Shown here one piece after another: positions 1 through 9,592 of a stretch of 64,000 bases of DNA; position 1 is the first letter of the stretch; each line of letters begins with the position of its first letter. The notes under the pieces are model-generated. The model worked only from the letters and a program-made list of their open reading frames with translations, did no database searches and had not been told where the DNA came from. The DNA comes from Rhizobium nepotum 39/7 (GTDB taxonomy: Bacteria; Pseudomonadota; Alphaproteobacteria; Rhizobiales; Rhizobiaceae): positions 1 to 64,000 of the forward strand of contig NZ_JWJH01000009.1 in the NCBI RefSeq assembly GCF_000949865.1. The letters are read 5' to 3'. The translations under genes and the position numbers were made by a program.

Positions 1-733
1 AGCTTTGAGAGCGGTTCTTGAAGCGCCAGGATGCATTTCCGGTTTCGACGATCTCGCAGTGATGTGTCAGGCGGTCGAGGAGTGCCGTCGTCATCTTGGC
101 GTCACCAAACACCGACGGCCATTCGCCGAAGGCAAGGTTCGTCGTGACGATGATCGATGTGCGTTCGTAGAGCTTGCTGATCAGATGGAAGAGGAGCTGG
201 CCCCCGGCCTGAGCGAACGGCAGATAGCCGAGTTCATCAAGAATGATGAAGTCGAGGCGCGTGAGGTAATCGGCCATCCGGCCCTGCTTGCCGTTCCGGC
301 TTTCCGTTTCCAGTCGGTTGACCAGATCGACGACGTTAAAGAAGCGTCCGCGCGTTCCGTTGCGGATAAGCGCACGCGCAATTGCAATGGCCAGATGGCT
401 TTTGCCCGTTCCTGTGCCGCCGACGAGGACGATATTGCGCTGATCGGCGACGAAGGTGCCGGTGGCCAAATCCCGAACCAGAGATTCATTGATGGGCGTA
501 TCGGCAAAATCGAAGTCATCGATGTCCTTGGCCAGCGGCAACTTGGCGATGGTGAGCTGGTAGCGAATGGACCGGGCCTGCTTCTCGGCGATCTCCGACT
601 GCAGGAGGTCCCCAACGATCTGGGGCGGTTCGTGCTGACGCTTGATACCGTTGCCCATGACCTCGTCGTAGGCGCTGCGCATTCCATAGAGCTTCAGCGT
701 GCTCATCAGTTCGAGAACCTGCGTGCGTTCCAT
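1..733 (-). CDS. istB: IS21 transposition helper ATPase IstB (C-terminus outside window)
   Basis: AAA+ ATPase that assists the IstA transposase in target selection. The ATG at 733-731 overlaps the istA stop codon by one base (TGATG), so the two are translationally coupled. The frame stays open to the window edge (244 codons), close to the usual IstB length of about 250, so only the extreme C-terminus is missing. Visible features are the Walker A region [14 protein letters not shown] near residue 105, the Walker B region [12 protein letters not shown] near residue 165, and a late WRFKNRS tail typical of the family. Confidence 0.92.
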   Translation of the reverse strand, partial: MERTQVLELMSTLKLYGMRSAYDEVMGNGIKRQHEPPQIVGDLLQSEIAEKQARSIRYQLTIAKLPLAKDIDDFDFADTPINESLVRDLATGTFVADQRNIVLVGGTGTGKSHLAIAIARALIRNGTRGRFFNVVDLVNRLETESRNGKQGRMADYLTRLDFIILDELGYLPFAQAGGQLLFHLISKLYERTSIIVTTNLAFGEWPSVFGDAKMTTALLDRLTHHCEIVETGNASWRFKNRSQS

Positions 734-2253
734 CAACTTGCCCTCCTGAGCCTGTCGTAACGGGCGCAGTCGGCGACCGGCTCATGGGTCAGCCGCAGCG
801 CATCCGGGATTTGCAGGGTTGCGGCTGGAGCCGGATCGCGGCTTCGCGCCAGAATGTTGATGATCACCGACGCGGAGCAGACGCCGTGATCGAGAGCCTC
901 CTGACAGGCCGTCTCGACAGCCGTCAGCCCGTCAACGGGCACGCATGCAAGGATGGTGACCATTTGCCGATCACCATCATCGGCGTTCTTTAGCCGCTTG
1001 CGGACCTTCTCCATCGCGGCTGGCAGAGCCCAGTCTCTAAATGGCGCGCCGTTACGCAAAGCACCGGGTTTGCGAGCCAGAACAGGGACATAATGCCAGG
1101 GATTATAGGTGGTCTCGCCCCGTCCAAAGCAACGCTCGTGCTCACCGACACTGATCCCATCCTGCTTTATGACGATCCGGTCGGCATAGGCATGAACCTC
1201 GACGGGGCGGCCAACGGCAGTCGATAGAACCGAGTATTTGTTGTTATCGAAACGGACGGTGCATGTCTTCGACACCGAGGCCGGAACGCTGTGGAAACCA
1301 TCGAATGGGCCGACGTAGCGCACGAGGCTTCTGCGTTCGGCTTCGAACATCTGCCAGATGGTCCGTCCCGTCTGTTCGGGATGGCTATGGGCCTTGGCAT
1401 AGGCAACGCATTTATCGACCAGCCAGGCATTCAGTTCCTCCAGACTCTTGACCCTGAGGCGTGGCGTAAAGAAGCGCTCGCGCACCAGCCCGACCTGGTT
1501 CTCGACCTGCCCCTTCTCCCAGCCTGATGCTGGCGTGCAAGCAACCGGCTGGACGAGATAATGGCTGCACATCTGCAGGAAACGGCGATTGTAGAGCCGC
1601 TCCTTGCCGACAAACACGGCCTCGACCGCCGTCTTCATGTTGTCGTAGATGCCGCGTGTGCAGGTGCCGCGGAAGAAGGCGAAAGCCTTGTCATGCGCGT
1701 CAAAAACCATCTCCTGGCTCTCACGCATATAGGCTCTCGCAAACATCATACGGCTGTGGCAGAGGCGGACATGAGCGACCTTCACGGTCGTCGTCACCCC
1801 GTTGATCAGGACGATCTCGTGGCTCCAGTCGAACTGATAAGCCTCGCCGGGTGCATAGTAGAGCGGAACGTAAGCCTCGGATGTGACCGTTCCACGTGCC
1901 TTGGCCCAGGACCTGGCGTAACGACGGACAGTATCGTAGCTACCATCATAGCCAAGCGCCCGGACCTCCTCGTAAATCCGGATCAGCGTCAGCCGTTCGC
2001 GAGACGCCTTGCCTTCGTTCGCAATCAGGAACCGCTCGACATCGCCTCTCCAGGCTCCGATCCGGGGCAACGGCTGATGCTCGCGCTTGTAGGTAAACTC
2101 GGTGACATCGGAGCGCACAATTTTGCGGACCGTGTTCCGCGAAACATTCAGCTCTCTGGCGATCTTCTTTACCGACCAACCCTGAACATGGAAGGCTCGC
2201 CGGACACGCGCAATCGTATCCACTCTCTTCAACTCCCCACTCCATCCGCTCAA
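733..2253 (-). CDS. istA: IS21 transposase IstA
   Basis: DDE transposase of the IS21 family, about 500 residues, the normal length. The N-terminus carries a helix-turn-helix ([19 protein letters not shown], about residues 27-45). An rve integrase-type core follows (YQFDWSHE near 140 and downstream acidic residues), then a Mu-C-like beta-barrel region ([17 protein letters not shown]). The start is uncertain: the longest frame opens at a TTG (2253), and an internal TTG or GTG just before [12 protein letters not shown] fits the family start better. It is coupled to istB downstream. Confidence 0.92.
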   Translation of the reverse strand: MSGWSGELKRVDTIARVRRAFHVQGWSVKKIARELNVSRNTVRKIVRSDVTEFTYKREHQPLPRIGAWRGDVERFLIANEGKASRERLTLIRIYEEVRALGYDGSYDTVRRYARSWAKARGTVTSEAYVPLYYAPGEAYQFDWSHEIVLINGVTTTVKVAHVRLCHSRMMFARAYMRESQEMVFDAHDKAFAFFRGTCTRGIYDNMKTAVEAVFVGKERLYNRRFLQMCSHYLVQPVACTPASGWEKGQVENQVGLVRERFFTPRLRVKSLEELNAWLVDKCVAYAKAHSHPEQTGRTIWQMFEAERRSLVRYVGPFDGFHSVPASVSKTCTVRFDNNKYSVLSTAVGRPVEVHAYADRIVIKQDGISVGEHERCFGRGETTYNPWHYVPVLARKPGALRNGAPFRDWALPAAMEKVRKRLKNADDGDRQMVTILACVPVDGLTAVETACQEALDHGVCSASVIINILARSRDPAPAATLQIPDALRLTHEPVADCARYDRLRRAS

Positions 2254-2281
2254 AAGCCGGATGGTCTGATGAAATCAGCGA

Positions 2282-2325
2282 GGGGTCAAAATTGGATAAG
2301 TATCACCCCGCCAGTGGGGTCAACA
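2282..2325. repeat. IS21 right terminal inverted repeat with internal copy
   Basis: The motif GGGGTCAACA (2316-2325) and the near copy GGGGTCAAAA (2282-2291) are both oriented as the right end of the element. They are probably transposase binding sites. The outermost TG/CA dinucleotide marks the junction at 2325. Confidence 0.75.
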
Positions 2326-2719
2326 TTCCATGCTTAAACACAGCTAACGGGAGCAATTGATATGCGTCCAGGCGTATGCCGGCACGGAAAGGTGCCTGAA
2401 AGAGCTTGCGATCCGCCGCAGATGAGGTTCTCCACTCCGTTGCTCGGAGAAACGCGCCGAGGCGCTCAGGACTCTCAAACTTGGTTTGGAACAGCGCGGA
2501 CCAGTCGTTGGGATCGATTACCTGTTGATCAACCTCGGACGACAGTGTGACCCGAAGCGCTTCGCCTTGTGCATCGTCTTCAACGGATATGAGGTCCACA
2601 AAACGTATCGACCCAATCTTTCCGCTCTGCTCGACCACCCAGTTTTTGGAACGAATGCGGACAAAAGTGCCGGGCAATATGTCTTTGTGAGAGTCCAGAA
2701 TGGTCGTTGTGTTGCTCAA
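2303..2719 (-). pseudogene. N-terminal fragment of a DISARM DrmD-like SNF2 helicase, cut by IS21
   Basis: The frame opens with ATG at 2719 and reads about 131 native residues before entering the IS21 end at 2325. The last seven residues and stop codon come from the IS. Visible features are an N-terminal PGTFVRIRSKNWVVE segment and, near residue 117, FRAGIRLDAYQLLPLA. In SNF2-type helicases of the DrmD/RapA-like group this last motif comes just before the Walker A block. All catalytic motifs are therefore lost or displaced beyond the IS. The DrmD assignment rests on the N-terminal motif pattern only; another SNF2 helicase of the same architecture is possible. The remainder of the gene would lie left of the window. 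Confidence 0.6.
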
Positions 2720-2944
2720 GTCTAGCTCCAGATACTTTTCCGTTGTCGGAACCGACTGTTCTCAGCCGATTCAGGCACCACGGTTTTTAACGGAACTTTT
2801 CACAAATGGCTTACGATAACTTAAACGTGCCGCGACTTCGTTTCGCAACTCCAGGAGAGTTCAATGGCTACTTTCGATTGTCATTTTTCGATTCCACTGC
2901 AAACGGCGTGATCAGGAGTAAAGGGGAGAAGACGTTGGGAAAGA

Positions 2945-3070
2945 ATGGAACGCCGTTTGCGGAAGGAAGTGAAGCTATATCTCGAAGCCCTTGCGACCAC
3001 TAGAAGATTGTGGAGTAACAACGGTCTGCCGATCTCGGTTAAGGTGACGGTTCAGAAGAATCGGCGGTGA
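2945..3070 (+). CDS. Possible 41-residue basic small protein
   Basis: A short open frame (ATG 2945, TGA 3068-3070) lies in the 405-bp gap between the truncated helicase and the PNPOx-like gene. The product is rich in Arg/Lys (it begins [16 protein letters not shown]). A purine-rich stretch (AAGGGGAGAAG) lies 14-24 bases upstream, farther than an ideal ribosome binding site. No family was recognised, and chance is a fair explanation. I see nothing else coding in 2720-3124. Confidence 0.2.
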   Translation: MERRLRKEVKLYLEALATTRRLWSNNGLPISVKVTVQKNRR

Positions 3071-3124
3071 AGGCGACTGCGCTTCCGAACGTAAAAGGCG
3101 GAAGGGGTGATCGTTGAGCTTCGG

Positions 3125-3748
3125 TCATCTTTCAGGGTTCTCCAACCGTGCGCGCAATGTCGCGTTTTCGGTTTCCAATCTTTGCAATTGTTCACGAAGA
3201 GGAGCGACAGCCTGTTCAACCTGCTGTTCGGTGTAGCGCGGGATGATGTGCTGTGGGCAATTCCAATCGAACGCCTCAAGCCGAAGCCTGAAGATCCGTT
3301 CCGCCCTTCCTTTGTAGGTCGGGTCGGACACCAGTTCCGTGAGTTCCTGGTCCGCATCAAGCGCCAGTCGCTCCACATAAGCGTAAATTTTGAGCCGTGC
3401 CCGTCGCACATAATCCATCAAGAAAAGGCAGGCCCGATCGTTAGCGGCAAAATTGCCGGCGCTGATGTACTGGCGATTGCCCCGGTAGTCGGCAAAGGCC
3501 AGTGTTCGGTGATCAACGACCTTAAGGAAGCCCGTTTTTCCTCCACGGTGTTGAACGTATGGCCAACCCGTTTCGGAAACCGATGCGATATAGAAGCTGT
3601 CGCGTGAGGCGATGAAGGCGATCTCGCCTTCGGTGAGGATATCTGAAGGGCGGTTGTCAGCCCCCAGCCATAGCTGCTCCACCCCCATGTTCGCCTGAGC
3701 GGCTCTGACGCTCGGCGTCACGGCAACCTCAAGGAAATGATATGGCAT
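3125..3748 (-). CDS. Pyridoxamine 5'-phosphate oxidase-like FMN-binding protein
   Basis: A 207-residue protein with a split-barrel flavin-binding fold. The core runs from EGEIAFIASRDSFYIASVSETGWPYVQHRGG to DYRGNRQYISAGNF (about residues 35-110), the usual pattern of the PNPOx-like superfamily. The C-terminal about 40 residues are a leucine-heptad coiled coil (VAPLREQLQRLETENATLRARL). The ATG at 3748 is chosen over the longer frame because it has an AGGGGAT ribosome site and matches the family N-terminus. It is not a classical PdxH; the substrate is unknown. It is followed convergently by nothing and transcribed away from the MBL gene region. Confidence 0.75.
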   Translation of the reverse strand: MPYHFLEVAVTPSVRAAQANMGVEQLWLGADNRPSDILTEGEIAFIASRDSFYIASVSETGWPYVQHRGGKTGFLKVVDHRTLAFADYRGNRQYISAGNFAANDRACLFLMDYVRRARLKIYAYVERLALDADQELTELVSDPTYKGRAERIFRLRLEAFDWNCPQHIIPRYTEQQVEQAVAPLREQLQRLETENATLRARLENPER

Positions 3749-3868
3749 CAATAATCCCCTTGTTCGGGCAAGCTCGCATCGTTGTCTTACGGTGCGAGCC
3801 GGATCTATCTTTGTCCAGCCCGATTTAGTGCTTGGCAAATTTATCCTTCAGATCGCTGAGCGTGGACA

Positions 3869-4855
3869 TCAGTCCTGCATGGCCCAATCCGCGACCTGCC
3901 AACGCATCTCCCCACGATCGGCAACGATACGGCCAAGGCCGGGAAAAGGCATATGCGTGGCAGCGATGAGCGCGCCCTCCGACGCGGCAAGCGGAAAGAA
4001 GCGATCGCGCATGGCTTTCGCAGCGGCACGATCCTGCTCAAACAGGAAGAACACATTGGTCGCAGCAGGATGCACGACCGGAAAAATCATATCCGAAACC
4101 ATGATCAGGCTCTTCCCGCCATCCTCGATCCGCACGCCGATATGGCCGGGCGTATGGCCGGTCAGGTCGACGATTGAAACGCCCCGCATGATCTCGCGCT
4201 CTCCATCGATCGCCTGGAGCCTCGGGTATAACCGCACGACTTCCTCGGCCATTCTGAAGCTGGTCTGCAGATATTCAGGGGCGCCGTTGCGCTTGGCTGG
4301 ATCGGTCCAGTGGGTGACGTCGCGACGATCGATATAGAGATCGGCCTCGGGATAGTTGTTCTTGCCTCCCAGAACAAGTCCGCCCATGTGGTCCTGGTGC
4401 ATATGCGTTACAATGACCGCGTCGATCTTGTCGGGCTGCAGACCGAGCAGGGCGAGTGCCTGTGGTAAGTGCCCGGTCTGCCCGATCGAACCTGCCGCAC
4501 CGGCATCGATCAGGATGCGGCGCTCGCCATCGTCGACGAGATACTGGTTAAAGAGGAACCGAACCCCGCTCGGCCGCGCGGTCAACTGTGCGCTTGCAGC
4601 CCTCTCAACCTCGGGTGCCGAGCGTCCCGGAAAGTAGTCATACGGCATGTCTGCATACCCATCCGTCAGCGCCGTAACGGTGAACCGGCCAATGCGGATC
4701 TGTGCCAACGGGTTCACTACAACAGGCGTCCTGTCAGCGTTCTGCGTCGCCGCACGGGCGAGAGAGCCGCCGAGCAGGCCTCCACCGAGGAGGCTTCCCC
4801 CGACGAGGCCGAGAGGCAAAGCGCTGGCAAAGGCGCGACGTGAAATTTGAGGCAT
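3869..4855 (-). CDS. Tat-exported metallo-beta-lactamase-fold hydrolase
   Basis: A 328-residue MBL-fold protein. The N-terminus has a twin-arginine signal (SRRAFASALPLGLVGG followed by a hydrophobic stretch ending ARAA), implying folded export to the periplasm. The zinc motif HMHQDHMGG (HxHxDH) follows the VIVTH strand, with further ligands in HTPGH and TH near the C-terminus. The start at 4855 places the Tat signal at the very N-terminus. It is divergent from the LysR gene at 4989, which probably controls it. The substrate is unknown; lactonase-like or ester hydrolysis is plausible from the subgroup. Confidence 0.85.
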   Translation of the reverse strand: MPQISRRAFASALPLGLVGGSLLGGGLLGGSLARAATQNADRTPVVVNPLAQIRIGRFTVTALTDGYADMPYDYFPGRSAPEVERAASAQLTARPSGVRFLFNQYLVDDGERRILIDAGAAGSIGQTGHLPQALALLGLQPDKIDAVIVTHMHQDHMGGLVLGGKNNYPEADLYIDRRDVTHWTDPAKRNGAPEYLQTSFRMAEEVVRLYPRLQAIDGEREIMRGVSIVDLTGHTPGHIGVRIEDGGKSLIMVSDMIFPVVHPAATNVFFLFEQDRAAAKAMRDRFFPLAASEGALIAATHMPFPGLGRIVADRGEMRWQVADWAMQD

Positions 4856-4885
4856 GACATCTTCCTCTGGATCATTAGCACGATG

Positions 4886-4958
4886 GGGCTTTGGCAAGCC
4901 CCTTGACGACGCGAAGGCTATGACATCCACAAACAACAGGGTATCTTGGCATTGTGGA
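4886..4958. promoter_or_regulatory. Divergent MBL/LysR promoter region with two inverted repeats
   Basis: The 133-bp divergent gap holds a 7+4+7 palindrome (GGGGCTT-TGGC-AAGCCCC, 4886-4903). It also holds a wider inverted repeat (TCCACAA at 4926-4932 and TTGTGGA at 4952-4958). LysR regulators usually bind dyads in exactly this position. Which dyad is the true site cannot be told from sequence alone. Confidence 0.45.
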
Positions 4959-4988
4959 AACATTCCTCTCATTTTATGGAAGGCTTCG

Positions 4989-5885
4989 ATGGATCGTTTT
5001 GACGCGATGACGGTGCTATTGGCGGTAGTCGACGCTGGCAGCCTATCTGCCGGGGCACGGCGGTTGAGTGCGCCGCTAGCCACGGTCAGCCGCAAAGTGG
5101 CGGATCTGGAAAAGCATCTTGGCGTTCGCCTGGTCGTGCGCACCCGTCGCGGTCTGGCCTTGACCGAGGAGGGGCGCGCCTTCGTTGCCGCGTCACGTCG
5201 AATCCTCGATGAGCTGGACGCGGCCGAACGGCAGGCCAGCGGCGACTATGGAGCGCTGCGTGGCGGGCTGCACGTTACCGCGCCGATTGCCTTCGGCGAG
5301 CGCCATCTCCTGCCTATTGCGCTCGAATTCCTCAGGGAGCAACCCGATATCAACCTGCGGCTGACCCTGACTGATCAGCAGCTAAGTCTGGCGGATGAGC
5401 ACGTCGATGTTGCCCTACGGATCGGGCACCTCCCGGACAGCGCGATTATCGCAACAAAGGTTGGCGCCGTACGCCGGGTGATCTGCGCAAGCCCCGACTA
5501 TCTCGCCCGCCGAGGAGTGCCACGTCAGCCGGAAGATCTCGGCCCGCATGATGGCATAAGCTTCCAGGGGTTCGCGACCGCCCCGGAATCGCGATATCGC
5601 CGGGACGGCGTGGCCTTCGCTGTCGAGCCGCGCCTCAAACTCGCGGTCAACACCACAGAGGCTGCCATACAGGCCGCATTAGCTGGCATCGGCATTATTC
5701 GCGTGCTTTCTTACCAGATCGACGAACATTTGCACTCTGGCGCTCTGCAGGAATTGTTGGCGGAGTTCGCACCGGAACCGCTGCCAGTAAATGTTCTTCA
5801 CGGACCAGCAGATCCGCTGCCACTGAAGGTCCGGCGCTTCCTTGACTGGATCGGCCCTCGCCTGCGCGCTCGAATGGCAACCTAG
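4989..5885 (+). CDS. LysR-family transcriptional regulator
   Basis: A 298-residue regulator with an N-terminal winged HTH (MDRFDAMTVLLAVVDAGSLSAGARRL, ATVSRKVADLEKHLGVRL; residues 1-60) and a C-terminal periplasmic-binding-like effector domain. The ATG at 4989 is chosen because the LysR HTH begins immediately after it. It is divergent from the MBL hydrolase and is likely its activator or repressor. Confidence 0.9.
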   Translation: MDRFDAMTVLLAVVDAGSLSAGARRLSAPLATVSRKVADLEKHLGVRLVVRTRRGLALTEEGRAFVAASRRILDELDAAERQASGDYGALRGGLHVTAPIAFGERHLLPIALEFLREQPDINLRLTLTDQQLSLADEHVDVALRIGHLPDSAIIATKVGAVRRVICASPDYLARRGVPRQPEDLGPHDGISFQGFATAPESRYRRDGVAFAVEPRLKLAVNTTEAAIQAALAGIGIIRVLSYQIDEHLHSGALQELLAEFAPEPLPVNVLHGPADPLPLKVRRFLDWIGPRLRARMAT

Positions 5886-6246
5886 CGTTCCGCCTGTCAG
5901 ACGCATCTTGATGGCGGTCAGGCTGAGTGGTAGTCGATCGTCCTGCATTGACGACCTTTCGCCCTTGCCGACTGGAACGGACATCTGTCACCGGCTAGTT
6001 GATTTCCGCTTTGGCGCACAGGCGATGAGACGCGGCGGCCAGGCCGATATCCGCATGCAGGCGGGCCGAGGATTTGCCTCTATGATCGGTATGACAGCGC
6101 GTTGCCGCCGGAACTGCCGAGCGCAGATGAAGGACACCTTGCCATGGGCAGCCACACGAAACCTGCTAGATCGCTGCAGGCGTTCTCAAGGTTCATCGCC
6201 ACGTGCTCGTGGGCTGCTGGCGTAACGGGCATCTCCAGACCCGCTC
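5886..6246. other. Gap between convergent genes, no recognisable gene
   Basis: A 361-bp segment between the LysR stop and the end of the aldehyde dehydrogenase gene. I read both strands and found only short open frames with no family resemblance, no clear terminator with a T-run, and no RNA gene. It may be eroded coding sequence. Confidence 0.5.
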
Positions 6247-7701
6247 TCAACCGACCCCGCCAATGCAGACATATTTGAGTTCGGTATATTCCTCGATACC
6301 GTGACGTGACCCCTCCCGGCCAAGACCCGACATCTTGACGCCGCCGAACGGCGCTTCAGCAGTGGAAATCGCCCCCGTATTGACGCCAACCATGCCGTAC
6401 TCAAGCGCTTCGGCAACCCGGAATACACGAGAGAGATTACCCGCATAAAAATAGGATGCCAGACCAAAATCGGTATTGTTGGCCTGCGCGATCACATCCG
6501 CCTCATTCTCAAAGCGGAAAAGCGGAGCGAGCGGCCCAAAGGTCTCCTCACGCGCCACCTGCATGGTGGCATCGACGTTGCGCAGGATCGTCGGCTCGAA
6601 GAAATTCCCACCGAGTGTATGTCTCTTGCCGCCCGCAGCGATTTCGGCGCCTTTAGAAAGCGCATCGGCAATGTGCGCCTCTATTTTCGCAACGGCGTTT
6701 CCGTCGATGAGGGGCCCGAGAACACTTTCCTCCTCAAGCCCGTTGCCAACCTTCAATTGTGAGACGGCAAGCGTGAATTTTTCAGAAAAGGTATCATAGA
6801 CGCCGCTCTGCACATAAAGACGGTTGGCGCAGACGCAGGTCTGGCCATTATTGCGGAACTTGGCGAGGAGCGCGCCTTCCACGGCCGCATCGAGATCGGC
6901 ATCGTCAAAGACGATAAACGGCGCGTTGCCGCCGAGTTCCAGCCCCAGTTTCTTGATAGTTGGCGCGCATTGCCGGTAAAGATGTTCTCCCGTGCGCGTC
7001 GAGCCGGTGAAAGTCAGAAGGCGAATATCAGGACTTGCCGTCAGCGCGCCGCCGATTTCCACGGCGGGGCCAGTGAGGATGCTGAAAAGCTCAAGCGGCA
7101 GGCCGGCGCGCTCGGCAAGGATGGCAAGCGCGATCGCCGAAAACGGCGTTTGCGGCGCGGGTTTCAACACCACCGCGCAGCCGGCGGCCAGTGCCGGGGC
7201 GACCTTGCGGGTGATCATGGCATTGGGGAAGTTCCAAGGCGTGATGGCCGCGACGACACCGACCGGCTGGCGAAGAACGAGTATACGTTTGTCTGCCTGG
7301 TGGCCCGGTAACGTCTCGCCATTGATGCGGCGCGCCTCTTCGGCAAACCATTCGATGAAGCTTGCTCCATAAGCGATCTCGCCTTTGGCCTCGGCAAGCG
7401 GTTTTCCCTGCTCCAGCGTCAGGATCATGCCGAGATCGTCACGGTTTTCCATGACAAGCCGGAACCAGTATTTCAGGATGTTCGCGCGCTCAACGGCGAC
7501 GCGGTTTGCCCAGGCCTTCTGCGCAATCACGGCTGCGGCAATAGCTTCCTGTGCTTCCGCGGCACCAAGTTCGGGAACCCGTCCGACGATCTCCCCCGTA
7601 GCCGGATTGCGGATCGTCGCCATTTCGCGGCCATCGCAATCGACCCAACGGCCGGCCACTGGCACTTTCTCACCAAAGAGCGTGGGATCATTCAGATGCA
7701 T
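6247..7701 (-). CDS. NAD(P)-dependent succinate-semialdehyde-type aldehyde dehydrogenase
   Basis: A 484-residue aldehyde dehydrogenase, full length. The catalytic Cys is residue 289 (GQTCVCANR) and the general-base Glu is residue 255 (LELGG). The pattern ITPWNFP and FTGSTRTGEHLYRQ are those of the GabD/SSADH branch. The start at 7701 (MHLNDPTLF) is 10 bp after the ABC ATPase stop. It is the last gene of the 11-gene minus-strand operon and likely oxidises an aldehyde formed from the imported amine. The true substrate may differ from succinate semialdehyde. Confidence 0.88.
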   Translation of the reverse strand: MHLNDPTLFGEKVPVAGRWVDCDGREMATIRNPATGEIVGRVPELGAAEAQEAIAAAVIAQKAWANRVAVERANILKYWFRLVMENRDDLGMILTLEQGKPLAEAKGEIAYGASFIEWFAEEARRINGETLPGHQADKRILVLRQPVGVVAAITPWNFPNAMITRKVAPALAAGCAVVLKPAPQTPFSAIALAILAERAGLPLELFSILTGPAVEIGGALTASPDIRLLTFTGSTRTGEHLYRQCAPTIKKLGLELGGNAPFIVFDDADLDAAVEGALLAKFRNNGQTCVCANRLYVQSGVYDTFSEKFTLAVSQLKVGNGLEEESVLGPLIDGNAVAKIEAHIADALSKGAEIAAGGKRHTLGGNFFEPTILRNVDATMQVAREETFGPLAPLFRFENEADVIAQANNTDFGLASYFYAGNLSRVFRVAEALEYGMVGVNTGAISTAEAPFGGVKMSGLGREGSRHGIEEYTELKYVCIGGVG

Positions 7702-7711
7702 ATTCCACCCC

Positions 7712-8794
7712 TCAACAGAAAACCTGCGCTGACGCGGGATCGAAGGCCAGATGCACGAGATCACCACGGCTGAGGCCCGAAATCGCGTCATGGCCAAATG
7801 GCAGACGCACGGCAAAGGGCTCTCCCGAACCTGTATGGGCCACGACATGGACGTTGTTGCCGAGGAAGGTGATGTCGCTGACGGTGGCCTGAAAACCGAC
7901 AGAGGAGCCGGGCTTGTTGCGGCTAAGCTGCAAACGCTCCGGACGCAGCATCAGCGCCGCCTTTTTTCCCGGTGCAGCTTCACCATGAACTGGAATATGG
8001 TCGAAGACGATATTCTGCCCGAGCGAAACCGTCGCCTTGCCACCCGAGGAGGCGAGGAGATCGCACGCGATGAAGTCGCTGTCACCAATGAATTCGGCCA
8101 CGAAGCGGGTGGTAGGGTGAGCGTAAAGCTCTGGTCCCGTACCGATCTGGTCAATCACGCCTTTTGAAAACACCGCGATCCGGTCGGAGAGACGCAAGGC
8201 CTCTTCCTGATCGTGGGTGACGTAGAGGATCGTCACTTCCGTCTGCTGGTGGATGCGACGGATTTCGAACTGGATTTCTTCCCTGAGTTTCTTGTCGAGC
8301 GCCGAGAGCGGCTCGTCCATCAGAAGAACCGGCGGATCATAGGCGAGCGCCCTCGCAAGCGCCACGCGCTGCTGCTGACCGCCCGACATCTGCGTTGGCT
8401 TTCTGTCCTCGAAACCTTCGAGACGAACGAGCCTCAGCATCTCCTTCACCTTCGCATCGATTTCCGCCTTGCTTCTGCGGCGCACTTTCAGCGGAAAGGC
8501 GATATTCTCGCCAACAGACAGATGCGGAAACAGGGTGTAACGCTGAAAAACCATGCCGATATTGCGCTGGTGCGACGGCGTGGAGAGCAGGCTTTCGCCG
8601 TTCAGCAGGATGTCGCCCGCCGTCGGCTGTTCGAAACCGGCCAGAATGTAGAGCGTCGTGCTCTTGCCAGACCCGGATGGCCCGAGAAATGTCATGAACT
8701 CGCCCGGCTGCACCTCGATATTGACGTCCTGAACGGCGACCACCGGTCCGTATTGCTTGCGGATACCGCGAATTTGCAGGAGCGGTTTGGTCAT
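7712..8794 (-). CDS. ABC importer ATPase, spermidine/putrescine (PotA) type
   Basis: A 360-residue ATP-binding subunit. Walker A is GPSGSGKST, the signature is [15 protein letters not shown], Walker B is VLLMDEP, followed by the H-loop region VTHDQEEAL. A C-terminal TOBE-like domain (about 240-360) is normal for polyamine/iron-type importers. The ATG overlaps the permease stop by 4 bases (ATGA), so translation is coupled. It works with the two permeases and binding protein upstream. Confidence 0.92.
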   Translation of the reverse strand: MTKPLLQIRGIRKQYGPVVAVQDVNIEVQPGEFMTFLGPSGSGKSTTLYILAGFEQPTAGDILLNGESLLSTPSHQRNIGMVFQRYTLFPHLSVGENIAFPLKVRRRSKAEIDAKVKEMLRLVRLEGFEDRKPTQMSGGQQQRVALARALAYDPPVLLMDEPLSALDKKLREEIQFEIRRIHQQTEVTILYVTHDQEEALRLSDRIAVFSKGVIDQIGTGPELYAHPTTRFVAEFIGDSDFIACDLLASSGGKATVSLGQNIVFDHIPVHGEAAPGKKAALMLRPERLQLSRNKPGSSVGFQATVSDITFLGNNVHVVAHTGSGEPFAVRLPFGHDAISGLSRGDLVHLAFDPASAQVFC

Positions 8795-9591
8795 GTTTTC
8801 AGTCCTTTTCGCACAGCCGCGACAAGCAGCATGAGAATGATGGTCACCGCGATGAGAAGCGTCGATGCGGCGGCGATCACCGGCGTCAGATCCTGCCGCA
8901 ACGTCGCCCAGATTTTCACCGGCAGCGTCTGCAACGTCGGGCTTGCCATGAAGATCGCCAGCACCACCTCATCCCAGGAGGTGAGGAAAGAAAAAATCGC
9001 GGCTGAGAACAGGCCGTGGCTGATGGCCGGCAACGTGATGCGGATTTTGGCCTGCAGCGGGCTCGCGCCGCATAGCACTGCCGCATCTTCAATGGATTTG
9101 TCGAAACCCTCAAGCGCGCTGGTCAACGCCAGAATGGAGAACGGCAGTGCCACGACAAGATGGGCGATGACGAAGCCGGTGGTGGTGCCCGCAAGGCCGA
9201 GCTTCAGGAAAAAAGCATAAAGCGCCACCGCAAGCACCACGACGGGCAGGATCATCGGCGTCATGAACAACGCCCGCAGGCCCTCGCGCCCGATGAAACG
9301 CCCACGCACCAGACCAAATGACGCCACGAGGCCGATCAGCACCGACAGAACTGTCACCATCACGGCGATGCGCAGGCTTGTCCAGGCGGCATCCAGCCAC
9401 CTCGGATCAGCGAAGAAATCCGCATACCATTTCAGCGTCCAGCCGGGTGGCGGAAAGATCAGCCATTGCGACGAGCCGAAGGACAAAGCAGCGATGAAGA
9501 CAATCGGCAGGATTAGGAATGCCGCCGTCAGCACGGTGATGAAAAGGAGCAACCACTTCCATGCGCCAAGACTGTTGTAGTTCAAAAGCAT
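8791..9591 (-). CDS. ABC importer permease, PotC/PotI type
   Basis: A 266-residue inner-membrane protein with about six hydrophobic segments. The first is WLLLFITVLTAAFLILPIVF. The EAA loop (EGFDKSIEDAAVLCGASPLQAKIRITLPAI) contacts the ATPase. It lies one base from the preceding permease stop and overlaps the ATPase start, forming a tight transporter block. Confidence 0.9.
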   Translation of the reverse strand: MLLNYNSLGAWKWLLLFITVLTAAFLILPIVFIAALSFGSSQWLIFPPPGWTLKWYADFFADPRWLDAAWTSLRIAVMVTVLSVLIGLVASFGLVRGRFIGREGLRALFMTPMILPVVVLAVALYAFFLKLGLAGTTTGFVIAHLVVALPFSILALTSALEGFDKSIEDAAVLCGASPLQAKIRITLPAISHGLFSAAIFSFLTSWDEVVLAIFMASPTLQTLPVKIWATLRQDLTPVIAAASTLLIAVTIILMLLVAAVRKGLKT

Positions 9592-9592
9592 A

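Larger units (their letters stand above)
1..2325 (-). mobile_element. IS21-family insertion sequence, left end outside window
   Basis: An istA-istB pair transcribed leftward is bounded on the right by an end that reads TGTTGACCCC inward (2316-2325 on the minus strand). A second TTTTGACCCC copy lies 34 bp further in (2282-2291). Multiple repeated terminal sequences starting with TG are typical of IS21. The other end lies beyond position 1, so the target duplication cannot be checked. The element interrupts the helicase-like reading frame that begins at 2719. Confidence 0.9.

Noticed and set aside
5842-6225. A 127-codon plus-strand open frame after the LysR gene
   Set aside because: It starts inside the LysR gene in another frame and has no family pattern or ribosome site.
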